This document shows, one piece after another, positions 19,290 to 29,349 of a stretch of DNA of 64,000 nt. Each line of letters starts with the position of its first letter. Positions within the stretch are counted from its first letter, which is position 1. The translations under genes were made by a program, and so were the position numbers. The stretch spans positions 20,849 through 84,848 of the forward strand of contig VCMS01000244.1 in NCBI GenBank assembly GCA_022539475.1, in the 5' to 3' direction. The notes below the pieces were generated by a model. It made no database searches, was not told where the DNA came from, and worked only from the letters and a program-made list of their open reading frames with translations. The stretch comes from Gracilaria domingensis (Eukaryota > Rhodophyta > Florideophyceae > Gracilariales > Gracilariaceae).

Positions 19290-20885
19290 TTATCCCTGGT
19301 CACGCAGTACTCTCATAACGTCCCGCTTATGGGTCAGATGATCATCCAGATTGTTGGAAAAAACGACGATATCGTCCAGATACACCAAACATGTGGTCCA
19401 CTTAAATCGCGCCAGTAGGATATCGACCGCACGCTGGAATGTAGCGGGTGCATTAGTTAACCCAAAGGGCATTCTCCGGAAACGGTATAGGCCTTGATGG
19501 CATACGAACGCCGTCTTATCCCGGTCTTTCTCACTAATGGGAACCTGCCAGTATCCCCAGTTAGCGTCAAGGGTGGTGAACACGTTCGCGCTCCCAAGAG
19601 AATCGATATATTCGTCCATCCGGGGTATCGGATATACATCTTTCACTGTCACCGCATTCAACTTTCGGTAATCGATACAAAATCTCCAAGATCCATCCGG
19701 TTTCGGAACTAGCACTACTGGTGACGCCCAAGGGGATTGAGCGGCCTCAATAACGCCAGCCCGCAACAACTTCTCAACTTGAGACTTCTCTTCCTCCCGA
19801 GCCTTCGGTACGGCCCGATAGGGGTGTTGTGCAATCGGCCGAGTGTTCGGAAGTAAGTCAATGCAATGCTCCGTTATTCCAATCGTTCCTAGAGTTCCGT
19901 CCCACATGGGAGTGAATTCCCGCAGCATCTCGCGAAGCTTCTCCCGATGGGATTCCGGTACATGCTCCAAATCAAGCTTCATCAATTCCTCAACAGGATC
20001 CTTCAAATCACTGCCAGGTGGCACAGGACTAACCTCTAGAGGTCTCGGATTGTCTGAACCCGAGTCTTCTTGGGCTTCTTCCGTATTCACGGCTTCAACA
20101 ACTTGCGGTTCGGCGCTCTCTTCCCCCTCCTTAGGGTCAGACACTCCGAGAACCTTGGCGATAGGTATTTTCGTCGGAACGACCGCAGTCGGGTGTGGCA
20201 GCACAGTACCAATCACTTGGTTCTTTACCAGCCACTGAGTGGATTTTCCCAAGTTGGCGACCATGACCTTGAAGGGTTGATCTGGTTTGATAGTGACCAC
20301 TCCATTAGCGAGAGCGATTTGGCGCTGTTCATATAAAGCCGGTAACGGTTGTATCGTGTGGAGGCCCCATTGTTTGGTGTTGACGTCGACCCATACCTGG
20401 GATTCTGGGGGCAACTGCACGGACTTCGTGACGTGTAGTTTTGTCGACCCCATGCCATCGTTGGAGGCTTGTTGCGCGGCCGGCAGCGGTACGTGCTTCC
20501 GCGTAGCGGCTCGCAACGGTTTCCGAACAATCGGCAGTATCGACCCGTCTTCCATTTCCACTTGGCGTTTCCGCGGACGGATGGCTTCCACGAACCGATC
20601 GCAGAAGTCGCAACCGAAAATAATCGGTGCAGCCAATGAGTCACAGACGACAAAATCAAGTTGTACCAAACAATTTCCTAATCGTACAAGGAGTGTAACA
20701 TAACCAGCCGTTCTCAACGGATTATTGTTCGCATCGGCGAGATTTAGAGCAGGGCCGAAACGGATTGTCTCCCGAAGAGTGGGCGGGATTAGCTTCTTGT
20801 TGATCAAGTTGGGGGCAGCTCCTGTATCCAGGACAGCTAATTGCCTAACCATGAATTGGGTGGACAGGCCAAGGTCGGCATACAC
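19290..20885 (-). pseudogene. pol: Element B protease and reverse transcriptase
   Basis: The protease has DTG at residues 20-22 (LAVLDTGAAPN) and a FGCDF motif. The RT has RFCIDYRKLN, FGLTNAPATF and the YLDD active site near residue 505. It ends at a TAA caused by a one-base deletion. Upstream, the same frame is open from the frameshift site near 21110 to a TAA at 20889-20891. In element C the corresponding position is Tyr, so this stop is a mutation. The full pol therefore has one nonsense and two frameshift lesions. Confidence 0.9.
20122..20134 (-). promoter_or_regulatory. Internal copy of the element B polypurine 13-mer
   Basis: CTAAGGAGGGGGA on the minus strand, identical to the tract at the 3' LTR, but inside pol between protease and RT. 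A candidate central priming site. Confidence 0.4.
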
Positions 20886-21082
20886 CTTTTAGTTCCTCTT
20901 GGCCATTACCAGGATTCTATCCGGGGCACGGGAATTTCGGGACCGTACCCACGGGCGACGAAGAACACCACAGTGTTTCGAATCCACGTCAGTGGCAGCC
21001 ATCTTCCTTGTTAGGATTCTAACAGCCGCGGAGTGAAGCGGAGGCGCCTCGGGCGTCTTCAGCTTCGGCTCAGAAGACGCCC

Positions 21083-21116
21083 CTCCCGTTGGGGAGACTC
21101 CCAAGTCTAGTTTTTC
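21083..21116 (-). promoter_or_regulatory. Programmed -1 frameshift signal, element B
   Basis: G-AAA-AAC at 21116-21110 in gag phase is followed at once by the gag TAG. After 7 nt come GGGAG (21102-21098), one base, CTCCC (21096-21092), CAAC, and GGGAG (21087-21083). CTCCC can pair with the second GGGAG as a 5-bp hairpin. Pol is open in the -1 frame. Element C has the same blocks at the same spacing with different bases between them. Confidence 0.75.
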
Positions 21117-23218
21117 GGAGGAGGACCAGCCTGTCGGGGCCGATTTCCGTTCTGGGCACCAACTTGATCACCGTTCGCGGATTCAACTCTTCCCTCCATT
21201 TTCTGGGCTACCACAGGAGCGGCTTGATTCGCCATAGATCCACCACTCAAATGAACTGCCATTGCGTGCTTTACGCCTTCGTAGGAAGTTCTCGGCACAC
21301 GAGCTTGGTTCTCTGGGGAGAGAGATTCGAACTGAGCGATGATTTTCGACCTTTCCCGCGAAGGGAGCGTACACTGCGTTGAGATATGCCCATATTGGTA
21401 ACATTCATAACAGATAACTGGGGTCGAATAGTCCTGTGGACCTCTATCCACACGACTCTGCGGGGTGTTATCCCTCCATCCTGGGCGAGTAAACCTCATG
21501 CCACGACCTCCATAGGGAATTGGCGCTGCCGGAACTCGGTGTCCTTGCGCATAGAATGCGGGATCCGTTTCCGAAGACGGGACAGAGGTGGACGCGAGGT
21601 CAGAAGTACCCATAGAGTCGGGGTTGCTACCGACGAGGTTAACGTTATCGTGATCCAGATTGGAACCATTCCCGTCAACATGGGCAGAAGAATAATCCGA
21701 TTCTTCGGCGAAGAGTACCTTACGAGGTTTCGTTCTAGAGGGCTGCCTAGCTCGGAGCGTGTCACCTTCGGCTTGGGCATACTGTACTAATTCCAGGTAG
21801 GTCATCTTCCTATTATTCTCCCGATGTCGGCCGACAAGTGCCCGTATTTGGGGATCCAACCCATCCACGAACAGGGAACATCTCTCTCCAGAGGAATGTA
21901 CATTACCGCAGCGGTGGAAAGCCTTATTCAGGCGCGTTGAATAATCTGTTTCCGTTTCTCCCGGACGTTGCTTCGTATCCCTTAAGGCGGAAGTCGCCTT
22001 TTGGATGGCATGACCAGTAGCATATGACCTTAGGAGGTAGTGTACCGCTTCGAGCCAACATGTAACTCCCCCTTCCGAGGCTCTTGACGATCCGCGGACG
22101 GAATTAAACTGATCTTCTGCCAAACCTTTGAGGTAATACGGGAGGGCTACATACGCCTGGCCCTCGCTCATTCCGAGTATATCGGCTTCTTGAACAAACC
22201 TTGCGAGGAAGTCCAGGACCAGAATAGGGTCCTCTCCTGCAAACTCTCTCTTATTCAGAGTACCGCCGAGTTTTCGGATGTAGTCCCGGACCTTTCCGGT
22301 TCCCCTTGAGGTCCGAACTTCGGAGGTATCCTTAAGTCGATAATAGCGATATGAAAGCAACTTCCGATACAGCGGATTAGATGGCTTCAACTCCTTCAAG
22401 CCAGGGTGCTTCTTCCCCTTCTCCCGGGTGCGGATTGCTCCCTGAGAGGTAAAAGTAGCCTTGGACCGTGACTTCGATGAACGGGGACGCCGACGTCGGC
22501 TATCATCCGAAGAGTCGGAGGACGACGACGAGGACGAACTGTCCGAACTACTTCCGGAGTCGGAGTCAGACACATCCAAGTAATTACGGGAATCCTTCAT
22601 GGACCTACGACGGCTTCTCCTAGTGGATTGGCGAACTGAACTTTCGTTCTCCGAACTATTCCGCCCGGCGGCTTCTGCTTCCTCGTCCATCCGAATGGTG
22701 GCTTCGAGGGTGTCCAAGTGTGCGTGGATCCGTTCCACGGCGGCTTGAGTATCCTCTCGTACGAGGCGGTTTTCCTCCACATAAGCCCTTGGGGAGCCGA
22801 AGCACTCCATGAGTGAATTCATCTCCTGCCTCAGGATACGCACCTCTCCTGAGACGTCCTTATCTAGGAGTTTATAAACCTGTCGACGGAGTTTCTCGAC
22901 TGACTCAATGAGGGATATGTGGGCAGCGTTAGCAATACTAAGGCGAGTGCCCAGATTACTGTACTCCTGAGAGTCAAGTCTTTCCGGCGGTGCGGCAGAG
23001 GGTGTCTCCACGACTGGAACTTCCTCTTCAGGTTGTGGTACTGCCTGCGGAGGGAGTTCTATAATCTCCTGTCCATCAACTGATGCATTCCGGTTCTCGG
23101 AGTTGTCGCGATTACTTCCCGATCCAGGGACCGATATTCTCGAGCGGGTACCACCTGACCGCGCAGGGGCATTCGAGGTAACCGATCTTCCTTTTGAGGA
23201 CGTAGCTCGGCGTGGCAT
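21107..23218 (-). CDS. gag: Element B gag
   Basis: 703 residues from the first ATG (23218); the frame is open back to about 23287 without another ATG. In order: basic N-terminus; coiled coil (VEKLRRQVYKLLD and the following heptads); a Ser/Asp/Arg-rich tract; a capsid domain (DPILVLDFLARF, RPGETETDYSTRLNKAF, LFVDGLDPQIRAL); and a zinc knuckle CYECYQYGHISTQC about 90 residues before the end. It finishes PKN-stop on the slippery site. The ORF is intact although pol is broken, so this copy could still supply particles. Confidence 0.9.
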   Translation of the reverse strand: MPRRATSSKGRSVTSNAPARSGGTRSRISVPGSGSNRDNSENRNASVDGQEIIELPPQAVPQPEEEVPVVETPSAAPPERLDSQEYSNLGTRLSIANAAHISLIESVEKLRRQVYKLLDKDVSGEVRILRQEMNSLMECFGSPRAYVEENRLVREDTQAAVERIHAHLDTLEATIRMDEEAEAAGRNSSENESSVRQSTRRSRRRSMKDSRNYLDVSDSDSGSSSDSSSSSSSSDSSDDSRRRRPRSSKSRSKATFTSQGAIRTREKGKKHPGLKELKPSNPLYRKLLSYRYYRLKDTSEVRTSRGTGKVRDYIRKLGGTLNKREFAGEDPILVLDFLARFVQEADILGMSEGQAYVALPYYLKGLAEDQFNSVRGSSRASEGGVTCWLEAVHYLLRSYATGHAIQKATSALRDTKQRPGETETDYSTRLNKAFHRCGNVHSSGERCSLFVDGLDPQIRALVGRHRENNRKMTYLELVQYAQAEGDTLRARQPSRTKPRKVLFAEESDYSSAHVDGNGSNLDHDNVNLVGSNPDSMGTSDLASTSVPSSETDPAFYAQGHRVPAAPIPYGGRGMRFTRPGWRDNTPQSRVDRGPQDYSTPVICYECYQYGHISTQCTLPSRERSKIIAQFESLSPENQARVPRTSYEGVKHAMAVHLSGGSMANQAAPVVAQKMEGRVESANGDQVGAQNGNRPRQAGPPPKN

Positions 23219-23412
23219 ACTGCAGCTTGCCAACCGAACTCGGGGGCTATTACGCGAACAAGTGCGAGACTTCCAAACTGCAGCCAAAAAGGGGTGAGAG
23301 ATCTCGTATCACAACCAGGTCAACGGGGCCGCGACCTTCAATCTCCCAAAAAGGTAATTCCAAGTGTCCATATTCCAAGCGACACAACAAACCCAGTTAT
23401 GGTCCTCCACCG

Positions 23413-23430
23413 TTCTAGGTCGGGAGACCA
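23413..23430 (-). promoter_or_regulatory. Element B primer-binding site
   Basis: TGGTCTCCCGACCTAGAA, starting 3 nt inside the LTR end (CTACA). The same 18-mer occurs in F and one-base variants occur in C and E. I cannot assign the tRNA. Confidence 0.8.
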
Positions 23431-23433
23431 AAA

Positions 23434-24422
23434 TGTAGAGCAAAACCCTGCGCTAGGCGCGATGGGGAATCTCCACTAGGATGTCCGAGTCCTACTCCCT
23501 GGATGGGATAGAAACAGTGGCAGAACCCTCTGTCCGTGCTCGAGTCACGAGACAAGCCGGGTGTAAGACCGGAGACGGTGACTGGATATACCTACAGAGG
23601 TGAGGTGCAAAGAACGGTGTAGATCCCGAGGTGAAGTGTGATCCGAACCTGGAGAGATGGAGAAAAAGGGGACCGTGTCAACGGGGGGGAAGCTCACGGT
23701 GCAACCCACCGGAGCGAAGCTACGGACCGTGCCAACCGGTGGAAACAGGTCCGATAGCGGAGCGACGCACAAAGGCGTGCCAAAAATATACCCAATACTG
23801 GGGCGGAAGCAATACCTGAACCAGGTGAACGGGTGACAGCAACAGTCACGAAAGTGAACAACAAAATACAATGACAACAACAAGGGACCGATACAACGGT
23901 AGATATAACAAAGATTCCAGAGATGGCAAGATGCAAGCTTCCTAAGTGACCCTGAGGGGTAGTAGTGCCGAAACCAATCGTGGTTACTCTCCGTGGGGAG
24001 TGGTAAACCTACGTAGGCAGCTGTCTACTATAGCCCGATCCTGAACAGGACGCGACTCAGTTGTCCATTTACTCGTCGGCTCCAGGGTGAGATCACCCGA
24101 GCATATATACTATTACTACTACGGTATCTACAATGCACACCTCCCGAGGGTCATACACGTGGACGACCCACTGTCAGGGTGCGGGGTATTCCCCAACGGG
24201 CGTGGCACAAATATCTAACTAGCCAGCTCCACCACGTGGCCTCCTATCACACCCACTAGGCACTTCCCATGCAGGGTCTACCTATTAAGGGTCCAACCAA
24301 ACCATCCCAACAATACCCAAAATTAAAGGGAGTTTTCATAACTTAGCCACGTCACCGGCCATCGGTACCATCTCATTATGAGAACCGTGATGCATCCGAT
24401 AGCGGAAAGCCGTTGCTCCACA
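23434..24422 (-). repeat. Element B 5' LTR
   Basis: 989 bp, about 99% identical to 12116-13105 by eye. It begins TGTGGAGCAA and ends GTTTTGCTCTACA in element orientation. It directly abuts a DIRS gag fragment at 24423. Confidence 0.93.
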
Positions 24423-24885
24423 ACATAGGCTTCATTAAACCTCAGCAAAGCGCATTCTTGACTGAGCTGAGGAACCGTGATCGGCGCTCGGCGAAAGAGT
24501 GGGAATACATAAACGCCGCAGGGGCTTGGATGGAAATTTTGCTCGCCTTTTTCACTATAGCCATGCCGACCGACGACCCTAGTCAACTGTGCAGGCTACT
24601 TGCCACCGTCAAAGCCTCCGGTGAAGCGTGCTTGGAGGTGCTTATCATGCGAGGGAAATAATTTCGGGATATAACTGAGAAGGGTCTAGATCTCGCGCGC
24701 ACGACGTCTTATCTGGTGGAACAGAGTCATGACGCCTTTTTCTCGGAGACCCACAGAACCTTCCGTGAGGCACTCTCCTCTCGCTTAGAAGTCGAAACGG
24801 CGAAAGAGATTGCGAAAATGATGCTCAACCAGAAGGCATCAAAGGACAATGCGGCGTCCAAAGACGGCACTGCCGCCAAGCAGTA
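24423..24885 (+). pseudogene. DIRS-like element gag, 3' part
   Basis: The frame continues from the B LTR boundary through a helical region to a TAA at 24659-24661. It then continues in the same frame with a charged helical end (EVETAKEIAKMMLNQKAS) to a second TAA at 24883-24885, 21 nt before the RT start. The position directly before a DIRS RT supports a gag role; sequence alone does not prove it. The 5' end is missing, replaced by element B. Confidence 0.6.
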
Positions 24886-24906
24886 ACTATTACTAGTTCT
24901 GCATCC

Positions 24907-26740
24907 ATGGAGGGGGCGGGAATCACCCCTCTCTGGAGGAAGACGTCGAGGGAAGCGCACGAATGGGTGCGCTTACTTCATGGGTCTTCATTTGTAGCAC
25001 GTGCCGTCAAGTACGGTATATATGACCCACCGGTTGTTCCCTTTACGGAAGGCACCGTGCTACCTCCGATTCCTCAGTCTCCGGTAGACATAGACTACGC
25101 GGAGAAGGACCTACGACAAGGTATAGAAGAGCATATCTATGAAGAATTGACAAAGGACTATGCAATGGCAAGGGTAGAAGAGGGTAAGATGATTTCTTCA
25201 GCCTTCACAGTTTGGAGACCGAACTCCAGAGGGGTGCTGAAAGGAAGATTCGTTGTAAATTTCAGCTCGCAGTCTACTCACTGGGAGAAAGGGACGGTTA
25301 GGATGGAAACCATTCCGTCGTTTGCCCTAGATCTGCAGCAGAACGACTACCTGCTCTCGTGCGACATAAAGGGCGGATATAGAGCGTTCTACCTGCACCC
25401 CCGTATGCGCGACTATTTCTTGTTTCATTACGGTGGACGGTACTTTTGTTGCGTCGCGCTACCGTTTGGGTGGGGGCGCTCCGCTCTCTGGTTCACTAAG
25501 CTGCTGAAGCCCCTGGTACGTTACATTCGCGAGACGCTCGGGTACCGGCTTTTGCCTTACATCGACGACTTTCTCCTCGCCCCATCCCCGTTCAGGACTG
25601 TAGCTACGAAGCGGCACTGTCGCAGAGCGACAACAAAGCTGGACGCATTTTTGACCAGGCTCGGTATCACGAAGCATCCAGACAAGGGCGAATGGGTCGG
25701 GTCTCGCCAGATCGATCATCTCGGTTTCAGCATCGACACCACCAAAATGGTGGTAACTGTCACGCCGCACAAGCTCGCGAGAGTACACAGCATCGCCAAA
25801 GGACTCCTGCGAATTGCCTGTGTACACCAGCGCCTTGTACCAACGAAACTGTTGAGACACTTCTGCGGCGTGTGCGTATCGCTGGGGCTCGCCTACCCAC
25901 TGGCCCGTTTCTATACACGCTCGCTCTACGACTCGATGGCCGTCTCGCAGCACAAGCACAACGAACGCAAGGAAAGGGTCCGTCTTTCTCGACAAGCTTT
26001 GCGCGACCTGCGCCATTGGCGCTCATTCACGCAGGGAAGCGGTCGGCCCCTACAACCACCGCCTCCACAGATGGCAATTCACAGCGACGCGTCCGACATC
26101 GGTTACGGGGGTACCCTCGGCCCAGACTTGTCAGCGAGCAATGCAGGTTTGTGGGCAAGTCGTGGGTTGTGGAGACCCAAGGACAGGCACGAGTCCATCA
26201 CTGTGAGGGAGCTACGCGCCGTTCGGCTAATGTTGACGAGACCCTTCGCCCTTTTTCTGCGGTCGAGCGCGATCAAACGCGTCCTGGTTCACGAAGACAG
26301 CCGGGCAGTGTCACTGGTGCTGAACGCGATGGTGTCGGCCTCCCCGGCAATGATAAGCGAGCTGCGGAAGCTTCATCGTGTGCTGGAATGGCTCGGGATC
26401 ACTATCAAATCCAATTGGATCCCGAGCGCCGTGAACAGGTTTGCGGATCGACTGTCGCGAATATGGCTCCCGCACGACACAAGAGCAACGTTCCACCTCA
26501 TTCAGGCATTACGGCAGGAATTCGAGTTCGACCGCCATATATTCTGGCACCGACCGTTCGAAGAGCGGCTAGCCGCTCGGCGCAAATACCTGTTTCAACA
26601 CCTCGACGAGCCATGAAACCCTCGCGCATGTCACCTTTGGACCCCTAAATTCGACTTCGTGGCCCTGGTGGTCAGGAAGATCGAAGAAGACGCGGCTTCA
26701 GGGATTCTCGTGGCGCCCCGCTGGCCCAATCAGCCTTGGT
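24907..26740 (+). pseudogene. DIRS-like reverse transcriptase and RNase H
   Basis: ATG at 24907. The RT has a palm motif SCDIKGGYRAFYLHP, the LPFGWGRSALWF motif and a YIDD active site at 218-221. The RNase H has HSDASDIGYGG near 397, a conserved Glu and SAVNRFADRLSR. A TGA at 26614-26616 ends the ORF after 569 codons. The same frame continues with the DIRS hallmark APRWPNQPWY, split by the insertion of element C at 26740/35734. The stop is thus probably a nonsense mutation. DIRS RTs make a circular DNA that the tyrosine recombinase integrates. Confidence 0.88.
26736..26740. repeat. Target site duplication of element C, left copy (TTGGT)
   Basis: TTGGT abuts the LTR start TGTAG and recurs at 35734-35738. 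Confidence 0.9.
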
Positions 26741-27706
26741 TGTAGTGCAAAACCACCACTCACGGGTACTGATGAGCCTGTTTAGGATGTGCGCTCCCTC
26801 CGGGATGAGGTGCTGTTCTCGTCGAGACTGGCCCCACCACTTGGGTAATATTGGGGATGTTTCTGGTGAACCTTGTCAGGTGAAGTTGGTCTTCGAACCA
26901 TTGCATGGTCATGGACACGTGGATAGTGTGTAGATTTTAGCTAGTGCACCACCTCTCTAGACACCCTGACAGTAGGGTAGCCACGTGTATGGACCTCGTA
27001 AGGTGTGCACTACATTAGTTAATATTGTTAGTTTAATGTCTAGTTGAACCTACTTATGTGAGCGTGACCTCCCGGTCGCGGGCACTAAGTAAAGTCAACT
27101 GAGGTCGCCTCGCTTAACCAAAGGCTTGGTGCTGGTTCGTACTTCCTTTGTAGGTTTGCAACCCCTTTTTAGGCCGGTAACCACGTTTGGTTCCTGTACA
27201 ACTATCCCCTCAGGGTCACTTAGGAAGCTCTGTCTCACCACTGAATGGTCATTTGTTGTTGATCCGATTCCGGCTAGTGTCAAGCGTCTTGGCCCTGGAG
27301 TTGCGTCGCTTTGGACATAGTCACCTGGTTTAGGTTTGGTTTCCGCCCCTGTATTGGGTTTACTTCGGCATTGGTCGCCGATGTCGCTCCGCTCTCAGCC
27401 CTGTGTCCGCCGGTTGGCACGGGCCTTGGCTCCGCTTCTGGGTTGATTTCCTTTGAGGCATTCCCCGTATTTACAGTTCCTTTCCCCTTCTTTCCCCTTT
27501 TCTCTGGGTTTCTGTACTGTGTATTGATCACCATCCTTTCTTGGTTTCTCACCTCTGTAGGTATATCCAGGCACCGTCTCCGGTCTTACACCCGGCTAGC
27601 CCCTCGGCTTGAGTGCGGACAGAGGGCTCTTCTGCTGAGTCTGCCCATACAGGGAGCAGGACTCGGACATCCTGTGGATCATCACCCTTTTGGGTTTTGC
27701 TCTAGA
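26741..27706 (+). repeat. Element C 5' LTR
   Basis: Begins TGTAGTGCAAAAC and ends GTTTTGCTCTAGA; the right copy ends CTCTACA, so the CTAGA end is a point change. The termini are inverted over about 13 bp. Confidence 0.93.
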
Positions 27707-27708
27707 TC

Positions 27709-27726
27709 TGGTCTCCCGACTTAGAA
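27709..27726 (+). promoter_or_regulatory. Element C primer-binding site
   Basis: TGGTCTCCCGACTTAGAA, 2 nt after the LTR, one base different from that of B and F. Confidence 0.8.
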
Positions 27727-27867
27727 GGGATTGTGATCAGGTAGTTTTCTTACGAGTGTGGAATCTTTGAGATTGGGTTCCCATTTCGGGAGATTGGTTT
27801 CGATCGATACCGTGTTTCCGGTTGGTTGGGTCATTTTCTCGTTGTTTTCCGCTTTTCGGAAGTTGTG

Positions 27868-29325
27868 ATGAACGCTTTCGTTCGCGCACCGAATCTTCGG
27901 TTCATCATGATGATGTTCATGTTTTCATCAGACGACAGCGATAACGGTTCGACCCATTCGGCAGATGTTGAAGATTCTCCACGTTTGGATTTGCACACTG
28001 TTCCCCAAGGGATTGGTGTTGGCGAAGTTTCGTCCGACTCTTGGAAAGTATTGTCTGTTTTGTCGGTTCCCGAAGCTGGGTGGTCTGTTGATCCCACACC
28101 TGTGGTTCATGGATTATCTGACTGCCGTGATACGGACGCTCTTTTGTTCTCCAGGATGGAGTCTGCTACCAAAGATTTGGTCCTTGGCCAGCAAGTCCAG
28201 TTGGAAATGCTGTCGAATCTCAGACGAGATATTTCTGATATCAAACTCAGAGACGTGTCGGCAGATATTCGCGAGTTGCGACTCGACGTTTCCTCGATTA
28301 TCGAGATGATTGGTTTTTCTGAAGCCTCACATGAGGAGTTTACTGTTAAGTTGAAGCAAATTGGTGAACGTTTGGATGCATTGGAGAAGCCTTTGAAGGC
28401 CAAGAAGGATCTCCCCGATGCTACGGTTGTTGATGGTTTCCGTTCTCGGAAAGGAAGCCGTAAGTGCGGTTCACGCCGTTCCTCTCGAAAGAGATTGTCC
28501 TCTTCGGAGAGTTCATCAACTGACAATGACTCATCCACATCGGATTCGAGTTCATTTTCCGACTCATCGGATACTGAACTTCCCCTCCGGAAGAGTCGAA
28601 AGCGTTCCCGTTCACACGGTAGAAGTTCTCGAAAGAGATTGAAAGGAAAGCGTACCAAGTCATCTGGTTTTCGTTCCGGACATCGCAAGACGGTTCACTC
28701 TCATATGAGCACGTCTGAAACTGAGACGTCTATATCAGATATGTCGTCATCCTCTTTGGATTTGAATTGGTTTGAAAACTCGCAGCGCGAGATAGATGAG
28801 TTGTATTCTCACCAAGATTCTGGGCTCTCTCCGAAGCCGGAACTTCCGCAGAGGTCAGCTTTGACGATGCAGAATGATTCCGCTTTGCACGGTGAAGGTA
28901 CCCATGCTGGGTTTCAACAGGTTGCTCCTGGAGCGAACTCAGTTGAGTACAGAAGACCTGAGGTCAGGTACTCGTCGCCGCAACTTGCTTTGCACGTTCG
29001 TCATGTTGGCGAACCGGCCACGGTGCTTTGTTATCGATGTTACCAGTTTGGGCATCCGGCACCGCAGTGCACGTTCCCACTTCGGGATTGGTCGACCATT
29101 ATTGGGAATTATGAATCACTCCCACCTGAGGGCATTGCTCGTGTGTCGAGAGCATCTTATGAAGTCGCAGTGATGAACCGAAACGATTTTGGAAATAGTG
29201 GAAACACCGTTACGGTTCAGAACCAAGACGTGGTGGAGGAATTCCTTCCCAAGACCGGGGACTTTTCAGTTCCCCAGGATGGGTCTAAACCGAGTCATTC
29301 GCTGACGATTGTTCCGAAAAACTGA
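27868..29325 (+). CDS. gag: Element C gag lacking the capsid domain
   Basis: 485 residues from the first ATG (27868). Acidic N-terminus, coiled coil (ADIRELRLDVSSIIEM, KLKQIGERLDALEK), a long Arg/Ser/Asp tract, then straight to a knuckle CYRCYQFGHPAPQC and a tail homologous to that of B (YESLPPEGIARVSRASYE). About 200 residues that form the B capsid are missing, yet the frame is kept. It ends PKN-stop on the slippery heptamer. Such a protein could bind RNA and co-assemble with full gag, but probably not form particles alone. Confidence 0.88.
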   Translation: MNAFVRAPNLRFIMMMFMFSSDDSDNGSTHSADVEDSPRLDLHTVPQGIGVGEVSSDSWKVLSVLSVPEAGWSVDPTPVVHGLSDCRDTDALLFSRMESATKDLVLGQQVQLEMLSNLRRDISDIKLRDVSADIRELRLDVSSIIEMIGFSEASHEEFTVKLKQIGERLDALEKPLKAKKDLPDATVVDGFRSRKGSRKCGSRRSSRKRLSSSESSSTDNDSSTSDSSSFSDSSDTELPLRKSRKRSRSHGRSSRKRLKGKRTKSSGFRSGHRKTVHSHMSTSETETSISDMSSSSLDLNWFENSQREIDELYSHQDSGLSPKPELPQRSALTMQNDSALHGEGTHAGFQQVAPGANSVEYRRPEVRYSSPQLALHVRHVGEPATVLCYRCYQFGHPAPQCTFPLRDWSTIIGNYESLPPEGIARVSRASYEVAVMNRNDFGNSGNTVTVQNQDVVEEFLPKTGDFSVPQDGSKPSHSLTIVPKN

Positions 29326-29349
29326 TTTCGGGAGCCTCCCATTCGGGAG
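29316..29349 (+). promoter_or_regulatory. Programmed -1 frameshift signal, element C
   Basis: G-AAA-AAC at 29316-29322, gag TGA at 29323-29325, then after 7 nt GGGAG (29330-29334), one base, CTCCC (29336-29340), ATTC, GGGAG (29345-29349). Pol is open in the -1 frame with no stop between. Spacing equals that in B. Confidence 0.75.

Larger units (their letters stand above)
11790..24422 (-). mobile_element. Element B: large Ty3/Gypsy chromovirus with partial tandem neighbour
   Basis: A complete unit spans 12116-24422, read right to left: 5' LTR (23434-24422), primer-binding site, gag, -1 frameshift signal, pol, a separate chromodomain, an antisense ORF, polypurine tract, 3' LTR (12116-13105). 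Left of the 3' LTR, 11790-12115 repeats the primer-binding site, leader and first gag codons of the right side, so a second copy once followed head to tail and shared this LTR. It is truncated at 11790. LTRs differ at roughly a dozen positions (about 99% identical by eye). No target duplication can be seen, because the left end is truncated. Confidence 0.9.
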
